Assembly (NCBI GenBank): GCA_902560855.1
Contig: CACENJ010000001.1
Span: 62,001-126,000 of the forward strand
DNA: 64,000 nt
Reading direction: 5' to 3'
From: an uncultured Pelagibacteraceae bacterium
Lineage (GTDB): Bacteria > Pseudomonadota > Alphaproteobacteria > Pelagibacterales > Pelagibacteraceae
The position numbers were made by a program, and so were the translations under genes. Positions within the stretch are counted from its first letter, which is position 1, and each line of letters opens with the position of its first letter. Below are positions 1-8,426 of this stretch, piece by piece. The notes under the pieces were generated by a model that saw only the letters and a program-made list of their open reading frames with translations, had not been told where the DNA came from and made no database searches.

Positions 1-2
1 TT

Positions 3-209
3 ATGAGTGGAGAACAATTAACTGCAAAAAACATTAGCAAGGCATCAGAACTTCAATCTTTTACAAAATCCAGAAAAAAAAAGGTAAACATTAACGATCT
101 TCTTTACAAAGTGAGAGAAGAAAAGAATAAAGAGAAAAAAGAAAACTACATGTTTCTTGGTATAGTAGTTTGTGTACTAGCTGTTACAGGAATTATTGCA
201 TCACTTTAA
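3..209 (+). CDS. Small single-pass membrane protein of unknown function
   Basis: I do not recognise this 68-residue protein. Residues 1-48 are highly charged (many Lys and Glu, with a KSRKKK basic patch near residue 23). Residues 49-67 form one hydrophobic segment that ends the protein, so it looks tail-anchored or single-pass with a cytoplasmic head. The ATG lies two bases into the window, so an upstream in-frame extension cannot be excluded. The sequence reads as a genuine gene because charge and hydrophobicity are cleanly partitioned. No neighbour gives a clue to its role. Confidence 0.6.
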   Translation: MSGEQLTAKNISKASELQSFTKSRKKKVNINDLLYKVREEKNKEKKENYMFLGIVVCVLAVTGIIASL

Positions 210-295
210 AATAATCTCATAGATTGTAATAACATTTTTATTAAGTTTAATTCTCTTAATAGCTTTTCTTCATATATTTTGTTAAATATTCTTAG

Positions 296-739
296 ATGTC
301 TCAAGTAATTAAATTGGGTATTGCTAAAAACAACAACCAAAAAATAAATGAAGTTGATAAAATAGAACTTTTATCAGGCAAAGGTATTATTGGAGATAGG
401 CATTTTCAGGAAAACAATGATAGCAGATGTAATTTAACATTGATTGAAAGTGAAAATATTGACTATTACAATGATAAGTTCAAAACCAATTATTCCTACA
501 TAGATTTTAGAAGAAATATCGTAACCAAAGGAATTGAGCTGAATCAATTAGTAGGAAAAAAACTATTAATAGGAGAGATAGAGTTAGAAGGAAAAGATTT
601 ATGCAGACCATGCAAACATTTAGAGGAAATGCTTAAAGGCCAAGATATAGTAAAAGAATTTCTTAGACGTGGAGGTTTAAGATGTGAAATCTTAAAATCA
701 GGAATGTTAAGCGTTGGTGATAAAATTAAAATTGTTTAA
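296..739 (+). CDS. MOSC-domain protein
   Basis: This 147-residue protein is a stand-alone MOSC domain. Visible family features are GDRHF near residue 33, the FRRNIVTKG block at 71-79, and Cys103/Cys106 in LCRPCKHLE, followed by GGLRCEI near 126. MOSC domains, known from molybdenum cofactor sulfurase and YiiM-like proteins, use a conserved cysteine to handle sulfur or to bind molybdenum cofactor. The actual substrate here is unknown. The gene ends four bases into the converging tlpA-like gene. No molybdoenzyme is adjacent, so a cofactor role is only inferred. Confidence 0.8.
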   Translation: MSQVIKLGIAKNNNQKINEVDKIELLSGKGIIGDRHFQENNDSRCNLTLIESENIDYYNDKFKTNYSYIDFRRNIVTKGIELNQLVGKKLLIGEIELEGKDLCRPCKHLEEMLKGQDIVKEFLRRGGLRCEILKSGMLSVGDKIKIV

Positions 740-1257
740 TCTAAAAAATTGTTTATCCAGTCAATGAATTTTTTATCTGAAAAATCAACAGCACCTATAA
801 TTCTAGCAATTTCTTTTTGATCCTTATTTAGTATTATTGTTGTCGGTAAACCTCTTAATCTAAATAAATTAACTAGGTTGGTTTCAATATCAAAATAAAT
901 TGATAAATTTTTTATTTCTAAATTTTTAAAAAAAACTTGTGTTTTTGATTTGCTATTTTTTTCAATATTAATAGGAAAAATTTTTATTCCATTTAAACTT
1001 TGTAATTTATCTAAATAAGGCATTTCTTCTTTACAAGGCAGGCACCAAGTTGCCCAAAAATTTAATAAATAAATTTGACTTTTTTGGTCTTTTAAATTTA
1101 CGATATTATCTGCGTAGTCTTTAAATAAGATGCTTTTATATTCTATTGGATCTTTGTTTATTATTATGTTTTTAAATGGAGGTTCTATAATTGCATTTAC
1201 AGCATTAGTGATTAAGAGAAAAAAAATAATTAATAAGATTTTAATAATTTTGTTCAT
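736..1257 (-). CDS. TlpA/ResA-like thiol-disulfide oxidoreductase
   Basis: This 173-residue protein begins with a hydrophobic signal/anchor (residues 4-22), so it should act on the periplasmic side. A thioredoxin-fold domain follows, with the WCLPC active site (Cys72, Cys75) and the cis-proline loop at Pro138 (RGLPTT). TlpA/ResA proteins reduce disulfides in exported proteins or cytochrome c apoproteins. No cytochrome biogenesis gene is adjacent, so its client is unknown. Its 3' end overlaps the MOSC gene tail to tail by four bases. Confidence 0.85.
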   Translation of the reverse strand: MNKIIKILLIIFFLLITNAVNAIIEPPFKNIIINKDPIEYKSILFKDYADNIVNLKDQKSQIYLLNFWATWCLPCKEEMPYLDKLQSLNGIKIFPINIEKNSKSKTQVFFKNLEIKNLSIYFDIETNLVNLFRLRGLPTTIILNKDQKEIARIIGAVDFSDKKFIDWINNFLD

Positions 1258-1279
1258 TTTACTTAAATATACTTAATTC

Positions 1280-1308
1280 TTGATTGCTTTAAAAATAAAA
1301 ACTAATAT
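1280..1308 (+). promoter_or_regulatory. Probable sigma-70 promoter of tRNA-Met
   Basis: A TTGATT hexamer (1280-1285) and a TAATAT hexamer (1303-1308) are separated by 17 bases. That puts the start of transcription about a dozen bases before the mature tRNA. The match is by eye in AT-rich DNA, so chance similarity is possible, but the spacing is ideal and the position is right. Confidence 0.45.
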
Positions 1309-1327
1309 AAAACAACTGTATTTAAGT

Positions 1328-1404
1328 GGCGGGGTAGCTCAGTTGGTTAGAGCGCGGGACTCATAAGCCCGAGGTCAGTGGTTCGATCCCACTTCCCGCT
1401 ACCA
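1328..1404 (+). tRNA. tRNA-Met (anticodon CAU), elongator type
   Basis: The 77-base sequence folds as a full cloverleaf. The 7-bp acceptor stem has G-U pairs at both ends. The D arm is GCTC/GAGC, the anticodon loop is CTCATAA giving anticodon CAU, the T arm is AGTGG/CCACT, the discriminator is A73 and CCA is encoded. The acceptor stem pairs at position 1, unlike initiator tRNA, so elongator Met is preferred. tRNA-Ile2 (CAU, lysidine-modified) cannot be fully excluded by eye. The anticodon stem has one A31-G39 mismatch next to the loop. The last base directly abuts the stop codon of guaC on the other strand. Confidence 0.93.
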
Positions 1405-2439
1405 TTAGTCTACAAATGTATCGTTATACTGATTTGAAACCCTTACAAAAGTTGTGCACTTACTTAATTGTTTTAGTGAAGGAGCTCCTACATAAGTGCA
1501 GCTACTTCTAACTCCTCCAAGTATATTTAAAACAGTATCTCTTATTTTTCCTCTATATTTAATTCGAACAGTTCTTCCTTCACTGCTTCTGTAATCAGAT
1601 AATCCACCATAATGTTTTTTATTAGCTAGATCAGAACTTGAACCATAAAATTCTATATATTTTTTTCCATTAGATTTAATTAATTTACCTTTCCCTTCGT
1701 CATGTCCAGCAAACATTCCACCCAGCATTACAAAGTCTGCACCACCACCAAAACCTTTAGCAACATCACCTGGGCAAGTGCATCCCCCATCAGCAATTAT
1801 ATGAGCACCCAAGCCATGAGCAGCATCAGCACATTCAATAACAGCACTTAACTGAGGATATCCTACACCTGTTTGAATCCTCGTTGTACAGACACTTCCT
1901 GGTCCAATTCCAACCTTGACTATATCAGCGCCAGATAAAATTAATTCTTGAGTCATGTCAGCCGTAACAACATTTCCAGCAATAATTGTTTTTGTTGGAT
2001 ATTTATCTCTTACTGACTTAACAAATTTGCTAAAGTGTTCAGAATAGCCATTAGCAACATCAATACAAATAAATTTAATAAAGCTAAACTCCTTAAGAAC
2101 CTCATTTAGATTATTAAAATCATCTTTTTTTATACCCGCACTTAAGGCTAGATGTGGGTATATTTTTTTAATATTTTTATATTTTTTTAATTTTTTAATA
2201 TCATGTTGTTTTGTAAGACATGTTATCATTCCAAATTCAGTTAATTTTTCGGCAATTTCTAACTCTCCAACGCCATCCATATTTGCAGCCATTACAGGAA
2301 TCCCTGACCATTCATTATTACTATATTTAAATCTATAGGTTCTTTTTAAATTGACATCTTTTCTGCTTTGCAGGGTACTTCTTTTTGGTCTAAACAAAAC
2401 ATCAGAATAATCTAGTTTTATGTCTTCTTCTAATCTCAC
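1405..2439 (-). CDS. guaC: GMP reductase
   Basis: GMP reductase converts GMP to IMP with NADPH, releasing ammonia, and rebalances the purine pools. The 344-residue length matches the E. coli enzyme (347). The start MRLEEDIKLDYSDVL, the catalytic loop GPGSVCTTR with Cys184, and the glycine-rich DGGC/GGGADFVMLGGM segments follow GuaC closely. It lacks the CBS domains of IMP dehydrogenase, which argues against guaB. It is downstream of apt on the same strand with 72 bases between, so the two may be co-transcribed as a purine salvage pair. Its stop codon touches the end of the tRNA gene. Confidence 0.95.
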   Translation of the reverse strand: MRLEEDIKLDYSDVLFRPKRSTLQSRKDVNLKRTYRFKYSNNEWSGIPVMAANMDGVGELEIAEKLTEFGMITCLTKQHDIKKLKKYKNIKKIYPHLALSAGIKKDDFNNLNEVLKEFSFIKFICIDVANGYSEHFSKFVKSVRDKYPTKTIIAGNVVTADMTQELILSGADIVKVGIGPGSVCTTRIQTGVGYPQLSAVIECADAAHGLGAHIIADGGCTCPGDVAKGFGGGADFVMLGGMFAGHDEGKGKLIKSNGKKYIEFYGSSSDLANKKHYGGLSDYRSSEGRTVRIKYRGKIRDTVLNILGGVRSSCTYVGAPSLKQLSKCTTFVRVSNQYNDTFVD

Positions 2440-2511
2440 AACGTGAGAAGTTATTTATATTTGGGTTAATTTCAATTTAATAATTACTTGTGGATAAGTA
2501 TTGAAAACATC

Positions 2512-3039
2512 TTAATGTCCAGGAAATTCAATAAGATTTTCAACCTTATGACCTTTTTTTATCAAACTGTCACATCCACCAAGATCAAATAAATTAATTA
2601 CAAAAATAAACCCTGCAACTTTTCCTTTTGAAATTTCAACAAGTTTTGCAGCAGCATGGGCCGTCCCCCCTGTTGCAATTAAATCATCGATTAATAAGAT
2701 TTTATCATTTTCATTTATTGAATCTTTATGGATTTCCATAACAGCTTTTCCATACTCTAATTCAAACTCAACGGAATGAGTTTCAGCAGGTAATTTATTT
2801 TTTTTCCTTAACAAAATAAAAGGTTTTTTTAACAAATAAGAAACAGCTGATGCAAAAACAAAACCTCTAGATTCTATTGCTGCAATTTTCTCAAAATTGA
2901 ATTTTTTGCTTCTTTCAATAATTTCATCTATACATTTTGAAAAAGCTTTTTCATTTTTTATTAGAGTAGTAATATCTCTAAATAATATACCCTTTTTTGG
3001 ATAATCTTTTATGGAGCGAATATAGTCTTTTAAGTTCAT
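2512..3039 (-). CDS. apt: Adenine phosphoribosyltransferase
   Basis: This 175-residue cytosolic enzyme joins adenine to PRPP to make AMP. The PRPP-binding loop LLIDDLIATGGTA is at about residues 115-127, and the FRDIT block near residue 20 and the ESRGF block near 56 are typical of Apt. It is divergent from mtnP, with 44 bases between the start codons. MtnP releases adenine from methylthioadenosine, so the pair makes sense as release and recapture of the base. guaC follows downstream. Identity is clear; co-regulation with mtnP is inferred. Confidence 0.95.
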   Translation of the reverse strand: MNLKDYIRSIKDYPKKGILFRDITTLIKNEKAFSKCIDEIIERSKKFNFEKIAAIESRGFVFASAVSYLLKKPFILLRKKNKLPAETHSVEFELEYGKAVMEIHKDSINENDKILLIDDLIATGGTAHAAAKLVEISKGKVAGFIFVINLFDLGGCDSLIKKGHKVENLIEFPGH

Positions 3040-3083
3040 TTTTATATGTGGTAATATATAAAATCTTAGATATTTTTAAACAT

Positions 3084-3956
3084 ATGGCAATTAATAAATT
3101 AGCAATTATTGGGGGCAGCGGACTTTATGATGTAGAGGAATTTAAAGAAAGAGAACTGATCAAAATAGACACTCCATGGGGAAAACCTTCTGATGATATT
3201 TTAAAAACAAAATTTAACAATAAAGAAGTTTATTTTCTCCCAAGGCATGGAAAAGGTCATTTTATATCTCCTTCAAAAATTAATTTTAGAGCCAATATTG
3301 ATTCTTTAAAACAACTAGGAGTTACGGATATAGTGTCAGTTTCAGCCGTAGGTTCTTTAAAAGAAAATTTGTCGCCAGGAAAATTTGTAATTGTAGACCA
3401 ATTTATAGATAGAACTTTTGCAAGAAATAAAACTTTCTTTGATGATGAAATTGTAGCACACGTTTCAATGGCACATCCAACATCAAATGGTTTAATGAAT
3501 GCTTGCGAAGAAGCAATAAAGAAAGAAAACATACCTTATCAAAAAGGAGGAACTTATGTTGTTATGGAAGGACCTCAATTTTCAACATTAGCAGAGTCAA
3601 ATTTATATAGATCATGGAAAGCTGATGTAATTGGAATGACTAATATGCCAGAAGCAAAATTAGCTAGAGAAGCTGAAATTAGATATGCTTCTGTTTCGAT
3701 GATAACTGACTATGATTGCTGGCATCCTGATCATAAAAATGTTGATGTTCAACAGGTAATTAAAGTTCTTTTAGGAAACGCTGCAAAAGCAAAAAACATG
3801 ATCAAAAATCTTATAGATAATTTTGAAAATCATATTGATCCAAAAGACCCTACAAATAATTGTTTAGATGTGGCAATTATAACAGCTCCAGAAAAAAGAA
3901 CTCAAAAAACAAAAGATAAATTAAAAACAATTGCTGGCAGAGTATTACTAAAATGA
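3084..3956 (+). CDS. mtnP: S-methyl-5'-thioadenosine phosphorylase
   Basis: This enzyme splits methylthioadenosine (MTA) with phosphate into adenine and 5-methylthioribose-1-phosphate. The protein is 290 residues. IIGGSGLYD begins at residue 8, MEGPQFST is at 161-168, and TDYDCW is at 208-213. The last motif distinguishes MTA phosphorylases from ordinary purine nucleoside phosphorylases. The ATG at 3084 is chosen because the family starts just before IIGGSGLY; the in-frame extension back to 2997 lies inside apt. Its stop overlaps the next start in an ATGA, so it is translationally coupled to the GFA-domain gene. Confidence 0.95.
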   Translation: MAINKLAIIGGSGLYDVEEFKERELIKIDTPWGKPSDDILKTKFNNKEVYFLPRHGKGHFISPSKINFRANIDSLKQLGVTDIVSVSAVGSLKENLSPGKFVIVDQFIDRTFARNKTFFDDEIVAHVSMAHPTSNGLMNACEEAIKKENIPYQKGGTYVVMEGPQFSTLAESNLYRSWKADVIGMTNMPEAKLAREAEIRYASVSMITDYDCWHPDHKNVDVQQVIKVLLGNAAKAKNMIKNLIDNFENHIDPKDPTNNCLDVAIITAPEKRTQKTKDKLKTIAGRVLLK

Positions 3957-4435
3957 AACAAAACTTTGAGTTAAAAGGAAAGTGTGCATGTGGTAATGTA
4001 AAATATAAAATTACTGAAAAGCCACTTTTTACACAAGCATGTCATTGTAATGATTGTAAGGTGTTAACTGGTTCTTCATATGTAGTTAATTCAAGTGTCC
4101 TAGAAAATTCATTTTTTTTAACTGAAGGTAAAGTGTCATCAACTAAGCTTGTTGCAGGTAGTGGCAAAACCTGTAGATTTTTTTTTTGCAATAGATGTGG
4201 TGTAATTGTGTATGCAGATTATGATTCAGCAATAGGAAGATTAACTCTAAGAACAAAAACTTTAGAAAATGCGTATATGTTCCCCCCCCAAGCACATATA
4301 TTTATTAAAGATAAAGATCCTTGGTTAAATCTATCTGAAAATCAAAATTGTTATGAAACAATGTATGATCCAGACAAAACCTGGCCTGAAGAAAATCTTA
4401 AAAGATATAAAGAATATTTGAAAACTATAAAATGA
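3953..4435 (+). CDS. GFA (glutathione-dependent formaldehyde-activating)-type zinc protein
   Basis: This 160-residue protein has the cysteine pattern of the GFA/CENP-V zinc fold: Cys11-x-Cys13, Cys30-x-Cys32-x2-Cys35 and Cys79-x2-Cys82, with GxxxY/F blocks between. GFA relatives bind zinc and, in the founding example, glutathione adducts of formaldehyde, but most members have no known substrate. It is fused by ATGA overlaps to mtnP upstream and mtnA downstream, so all three are translated as one unit. A role in MTA breakdown, perhaps with the aldehyde formed later, is my inference. It carries an unusual run of eight C (4282-4289). Confidence 0.85.
   Translation: MKQNFELKGKCACGNVKYKITEKPLFTQACHCNDCKVLTGSSYVVNSSVLENSFFLTEGKVSSTKLVAGSGKTCRFFFCNRCGVIVYADYDSAIGRLTLRTKTLENAYMFPPQAHIFIKDKDPWLNLSENQNCYETMYDPDKTWPEENLKRYKEYLKTIK
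4282..4289 (+). repeat. C8 homopolymer inside the GFA-domain gene
   Basis: Eight consecutive C bases encode part of the FPPQ segment. Runs of G or C this long are rare in such AT-rich DNA and are potential slippage sites that would frameshift the GFA protein and uncouple mtnA translation. Confidence 0.9.
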
Positions 4436-5508
4436 AAATAGAAGGAAAAGAATATAGAACAATTTGGTTTGATGATAAAAATCAAGTTGTTAAAATTATT
4501 GATCAAACAAAGCTTCCTCATAAATTTATAATTAAAGATCTTAAAACAGTTAAAGATGCAATTAACGCTATAAAAGTTATGGAGGTTAGGGGCGCTCCAT
4601 TAATAGGTGGAACAGCTGCTTACGGGATTGTTTTAGCAATTATGGAAAAAAATGATCCTAATTTTATTAAACAAAGTTCAGATGATTTAATTAATTCAAG
4701 ACCTACAGCAATTAATTTAAAGTGGTCTGTAGATCGAATGATGAAAAAGTTGTCAGGAGTTAATAATAACGAAGTTTTGAAAGTTGCTTTAAATGAAGCA
4801 AAAGAAATTTGCGAAGAAGATATAAAATTTTGCGAAAATATAGGACTAAATGGATTAAAAATTATTGAGGAAATTTATAATAAAAAAAAAGATACAGTAA
4901 ATATTTTAACTCATTGCAACGCAGGATGGCTTGCGACAATAAACTGGGGAACAGCAACTTCTCCTATTTATCATGCTCACAAAAAAGGAATTCCCGTCCA
5001 TGTTTGGGTTGACGAAACAAGACCAAGAAACCAGGGAGCCAATCTAACTTCTTATGAATTAAATGAAGAAAGAGTATCAAATACAATTATAGCAGATAAT
5101 ACAGGGGGAATACTTATGCAAAGAGGAGAGGTAGACATATGCATAGTTGGAACTGACAGAACTATTTCAACAGGAGATGTTGCAAACAAAATTGGAACCT
5201 ATCTTAAAGCATTAGCCGCACATGATAACAAAGTTCCATTTTATGTAGCATTGCCTAGCTCAACTATAGATTGGAATACAAAAGATTATAAAGATATTCC
5301 TATTGAAGAAAGAAACTCAGAAGAATTATCTCATATTGAAGGATTAGATGAAAACAATAATGTTAAAAAAGTATTAATTTATCCGAAGAAAAGCAAAGCA
5401 ATGAACTTAGCTTTTGATGTAACACCAGCAAAATATATTACAGGGTTAATTACCGAAAAAGGCATTTGCGAGGCATCATCAAACGGTCTAAAAAAATTAT
5501 TTTATTAA
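4432..5508 (+). CDS. mtnA: S-methyl-5-thioribose-1-phosphate isomerase
   Basis: MtnA isomerises methylthioribose-1-phosphate to methylthioribulose-1-phosphate. The 358-residue length is normal. Key blocks are RGAPLIGGTAAYG near residue 53, THCNAG with catalytic Cys162, DETRPRNQGANLTSYEL from 195, and GTDRTISTGD with catalytic Asp242. It is distantly related to eIF2B subunits, but these motifs indicate the isomerase. Together with mtnP it forms the first two steps of MTA salvage. No mtnB, mtnC or mtnD is in the window; the aldolase fusion at 6293-8326 is the likely next enzyme. The 3' end overlaps the converging gene by 12 bases. Confidence 0.95.
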   Translation: MKIEGKEYRTIWFDDKNQVVKIIDQTKLPHKFIIKDLKTVKDAINAIKVMEVRGAPLIGGTAAYGIVLAIMEKNDPNFIKQSSDDLINSRPTAINLKWSVDRMMKKLSGVNNNEVLKVALNEAKEICEEDIKFCENIGLNGLKIIEEIYNKKKDTVNILTHCNAGWLATINWGTATSPIYHAHKKGIPVHVWVDETRPRNQGANLTSYELNEERVSNTIIADNTGGILMQRGEVDICIVGTDRTISTGDVANKIGTYLKALAAHDNKVPFYVALPSSTIDWNTKDYKDIPIEERNSEELSHIEGLDENNNVKKVLIYPKKSKAMNLAFDVTPAKYITGLITEKGICEASSNGLKKLFY

Positions 5509-6252
5509 TTTATAAATTAAACTTTTAAAATTCAAATCTTGATTTGGTACAGTTTCATGAATATTTTTAATTATTTTTTCACCAAAGTGATTTTTTTCAC
5601 TTATATTGTAAATTAATTCATAATTATTTTTTATAAAAAAATTGTTTAATTTTTCAAAAGACAATAAAATATAAATAAACTTTGCAGGTTTCATATTAAT
5701 TTGTAAAGTATATTTATGTTCATTGAAATTTGAAAAAATTGTGTCACTAATTACTACATATTTTATTTTAGATATTATTATTTCATTTAAAATTTCTTCA
5801 AAGTTTTTTAAGTATTGTATAGATGTATTGAATATAGCAGCATCAATTGATTTTAAATCCAATTCTTTAAAATTTTCTAGGTAAATAATGTTTTTTGATA
5901 AATTTTCAGGTAATTTTATTTGTTCTATTAATTCTTTTTTTTCTATCACATAGTTAAGTATTTGATTCTTATTTTTTCTTTGAATATATTTAAAAACCGG
6001 TTCATTCCCACCACCAAACTCAAGAATATTTTTAATTTCATCTTCAAATGAAAACAAGATAGAGCTAAAAATATGCCTAGGCTTTGTATTTATATTAGGA
6101 TTTTCTGAAAATTTAATTTCTTTAATAAAATTTGAATTTAAATAATTTGTATCACTTACAACATCTTTTGAAGCTTGATCATAATTTTCGTAAAGTCCGC
6201 TAAGCAAAAAGGATACTTTTTTACCTAAAATCCTTCTTATTAACTGTTTCAT
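5497..6252 (-). CDS. Putative methyltransferase, possibly TIGR04325-like
   Basis: This 251-residue protein resembles the TIGR04325 group of putative methyltransferases. It has a short N-terminal segment with LSGLYENYDQASKD and then a Rossmann-like start ILEFGGGNEP (residues about 76-86), where the family carries its nucleotide-binding glycines. The classical GxGxG is reduced to FGGG, so SAM binding is not certain. It lies between mtnA and the aldolase fusion, on the strand of the aldolase and 40 bases downstream of it. It could be unrelated cargo, since this family usually sits near surface-sugar genes. Function unknown. Confidence 0.55.
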   Translation of the reverse strand: MKQLIRRILGKKVSFLLSGLYENYDQASKDVVSDTNYLNSNFIKEIKFSENPNINTKPRHIFSSILFSFEDEIKNILEFGGGNEPVFKYIQRKNKNQILNYVIEKKELIEQIKLPENLSKNIIYLENFKELDLKSIDAAIFNTSIQYLKNFEEILNEIIISKIKYVVISDTIFSNFNEHKYTLQINMKPAKFIYILLSFEKLNNFFIKNNYELIYNISEKNHFGEKIIKNIHETVPNQDLNFKSLIYKLIK

Positions 6253-6292
6253 TATATTAAACCATCTAAAGAATATTTAATTAGCATTCTAT

Positions 6293-8326
6293 TTATCTTA
6301 ATGAGGCAGCAATATTTCCACCGTCAACAGTAAGAACTGCACCAGTGGTTTTTTTTGAAATAGCTAAATGGAAAAAAGCCTTTGCTACATCTTCAGCTTT
6401 TACTTCATTCAATAACAAATTTCCTCGCATATAGTTTTCTGCAGTTACTGAGCGTGCCTTAGCTCTACTTTTAATCATTTTATCTGTCATTAAACCACTT
6501 CGTATTCTGTCAGCATTGACTCCATTAGATCTGATTCCAAAATAACCATAATCAACAGCATATTGTTTACACAAACTTAATAAAGCAGATTTTGGTAAAC
6601 CATATGGGCCAAAATTCTTTCCTGGGTTAACAGATTGTTTTGAAATATTAAAAAGCAAACATCCATTTATATTTTGTCTTTTCATTATTTTAACAGCTTC
6701 AGAAGCACAATTTTGGTGTGAAAAAAAATTAATTTCAAAACTTTTTCTTAATAACCTATCGCTTACTTCTCCTATTATACCACTTGGTGCGGCGCCAGCA
6801 TTAGATATTAATATATCTATCCCTCCATATTTTTTACAAATTTGATTGAAAGCATTTTCTACACTTTTTTTATTTGTAACATCACAATAAATACAAGTGT
6901 CTTTAATTTTGGATTGTAATTCATTTATTTTTTTGCGATTAAAATCAAGAAGGATCACTTCCGCTCCGTACTTTTTAAATATTTTATAAGTTTCAAACCC
7001 TATTGTCCCAGTGCTTCCGGTTACTACAACAATGTTTCCTTCAAGAATTTTTTTTGCTTTTTTAATTTTTGCTTGTTCTAAAGACCAATATTCAACATCA
7101 AACAAATCTTTTTCAGGTATAAATTTATAAGTGGATGTTTCCTCAACAGAGGAAATAACTTTAGCATTTGTTTCTGCAAGATCACCAGCTATTTTTGCCG
7201 ATTTTAGGTCTTTACCTACACTAAACATGCCAATATTTTGCACTAAAATAATTCTTGGCGATGTATCCAACATTGTTTTTTTTCCTTTCACTTTCTTTTG
7301 ATTTATTTTGAAATAGTTTATGTATTTTTTTCTGTAATTAGTGAAAGCTTTTATTGCAGTTGACGTAAATTCCTCAAGAGTTGAATTTTTTTTAGGAGTT
7401 ATTATTAAAGGAAAAGGTTTCACTCTAATTACATGGTCAGGTGTTGCAGTACCTTTAGATGAATAAAATTTAACATTTTTTCCATTTATAAAGTAATTTA
7501 AAATATTATTTGTTCTAAAATTTACTATGAATTTTTGATCTTTATTTTCTGATAATAAGCCTCTAATAACTGTAGCTGCTTCATATGGACTAAATTTTGT
7601 AGAGTAATTTTTAATTTGTTTTATTTTTTTTGATTTAAGTTTCTTTATAGCACTTTCTGCTTGTGAGACATATTTAATCATTAAACTGTAAGCATCTTTT
7701 GCATTGTCTGCAAAAGTAAATATTCCGTGATTCATTAAAATTAAACAATTTATTTTAGAATTTTTTGAGTAAACTTCATTAATTTTTTTTGCCAGTCTAA
7801 ATCCAGGCATTACATAAGGCACTATACTGACTTTATTACCAAATATTTTCTTACAAAAATCTAAACCCCCAGGCCTGTTTGTTACATTCATAATTGCGTC
7901 AGAATGAGTGTGATCTACAAACTTAAATGGCAAAAATGCATGTAAAAATGTTTCAACGGAAGGATTTGGAGATTTAATGTTAATTAAATTTTTTTTTTGA
8001 TAACTAACCATGTCTTCATCGGACAAATGTTTTTTATTTTTTAGTAATAGCAGAGGTTGTAATTTTACAGCAGGGAGACCTTGTGGTTCAATTTCAGCCA
8101 TATCCCAGCCACTTCCCTTAACACAAAGAACATCATAGTTTTTTCCATCAATGTCTTTTACTGACGTTTTTACCGATGTATTGCCTCCTCCATGCAAAAC
8201 CAATTCACTATTTCTTCCTAATAATCTAGTAGTATAGACGCGAAGAGCCATATCTTTGGACCAGCCAAGAGATTTGTATTTTTTAATATATCTTTTTGCT
8301 TCTGTGTTTGACCAATTGTTTTTCAA
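6293..8326 (-). CDS. Bifunctional class II aldolase / short-chain dehydrogenase
   Basis: This 677-residue protein is a natural fusion. Residues about 20-420 form a class II aldolase of the rhamnulose-1-phosphate aldolase/dehydrogenase type, with metal ligands His139, His141 and His200 and acidic Glu125. Residues about 430-677 form a short-chain dehydrogenase with TGSTGTIG (436-443), SNAG (508-511), Ser562 and YxxxK (Tyr575, Lys579). The known relatives split rhamnulose-1-phosphate to DHAP and lactaldehyde and then oxidise the aldehyde. Next to mtnP and mtnA, methylthioribulose-1-phosphate is a plausible substrate, giving DHAP and methylthioacetaldehyde. No rhamnose isomerase or kinase is nearby. 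Domain calls are firm; the substrate is inferred. Confidence 0.88.
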   Translation of the reverse strand: MKNNWSNTEAKRYIKKYKSLGWSKDMALRVYTTRLLGRNSELVLHGGGNTSVKTSVKDIDGKNYDVLCVKGSGWDMAEIEPQGLPAVKLQPLLLLKNKKHLSDEDMVSYQKKNLINIKSPNPSVETFLHAFLPFKFVDHTHSDAIMNVTNRPGGLDFCKKIFGNKVSIVPYVMPGFRLAKKINEVYSKNSKINCLILMNHGIFTFADNAKDAYSLMIKYVSQAESAIKKLKSKKIKQIKNYSTKFSPYEAATVIRGLLSENKDQKFIVNFRTNNILNYFINGKNVKFYSSKGTATPDHVIRVKPFPLIITPKKNSTLEEFTSTAIKAFTNYRKKYINYFKINQKKVKGKKTMLDTSPRIILVQNIGMFSVGKDLKSAKIAGDLAETNAKVISSVEETSTYKFIPEKDLFDVEYWSLEQAKIKKAKKILEGNIVVVTGSTGTIGFETYKIFKKYGAEVILLDFNRKKINELQSKIKDTCIYCDVTNKKSVENAFNQICKKYGGIDILISNAGAAPSGIIGEVSDRLLRKSFEINFFSHQNCASEAVKIMKRQNINGCLLFNISKQSVNPGKNFGPYGLPKSALLSLCKQYAVDYGYFGIRSNGVNADRIRSGLMTDKMIKSRAKARSVTAENYMRGNLLLNEVKAEDVAKAFFHLAISKKTTGAVLTVDGGNIAASLR

Positions 8327-8426
8327 AATTTTCTTCCTTGAGTTAAAGTTTTACAGTAGTTTTTTATTTGAAAGAAGTAAAAAAATTTGGTTAGGTATAA
8401 ATAACAGGGAATCGGGAGAACTTATA

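Noticed and set aside
1405..2439. IMP dehydrogenase (guaB)
   Set aside because: The 344-residue length, absence of CBS domains and near-identical motif order to GuaC favour GMP reductase.
2997..3083. N-terminal extension of mtnP by 29 residues
   Set aside because: It lies mostly antisense inside apt, is hydrophobic and unlike the family, and MtnP proteins start just before the IIGGSGLY motif at the ATG of 3084.
6293..8326. Rhamnose catabolism enzyme
   Set aside because: The domain architecture is shared, but no rhamnose isomerase, kinase or transporter is present nearby, whereas mtnP, mtnA and the MTA-producing fusion are; kept as an alternative substrate only.
8256..8426. N-terminal extension of the decarboxylase/spermidine synthase fusion by 57 residues
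   Set aside because: It overlaps the start of the divergent aldolase gene and is not SpeD-like; a ribosome-binding site and the SpeD start are at 8427.
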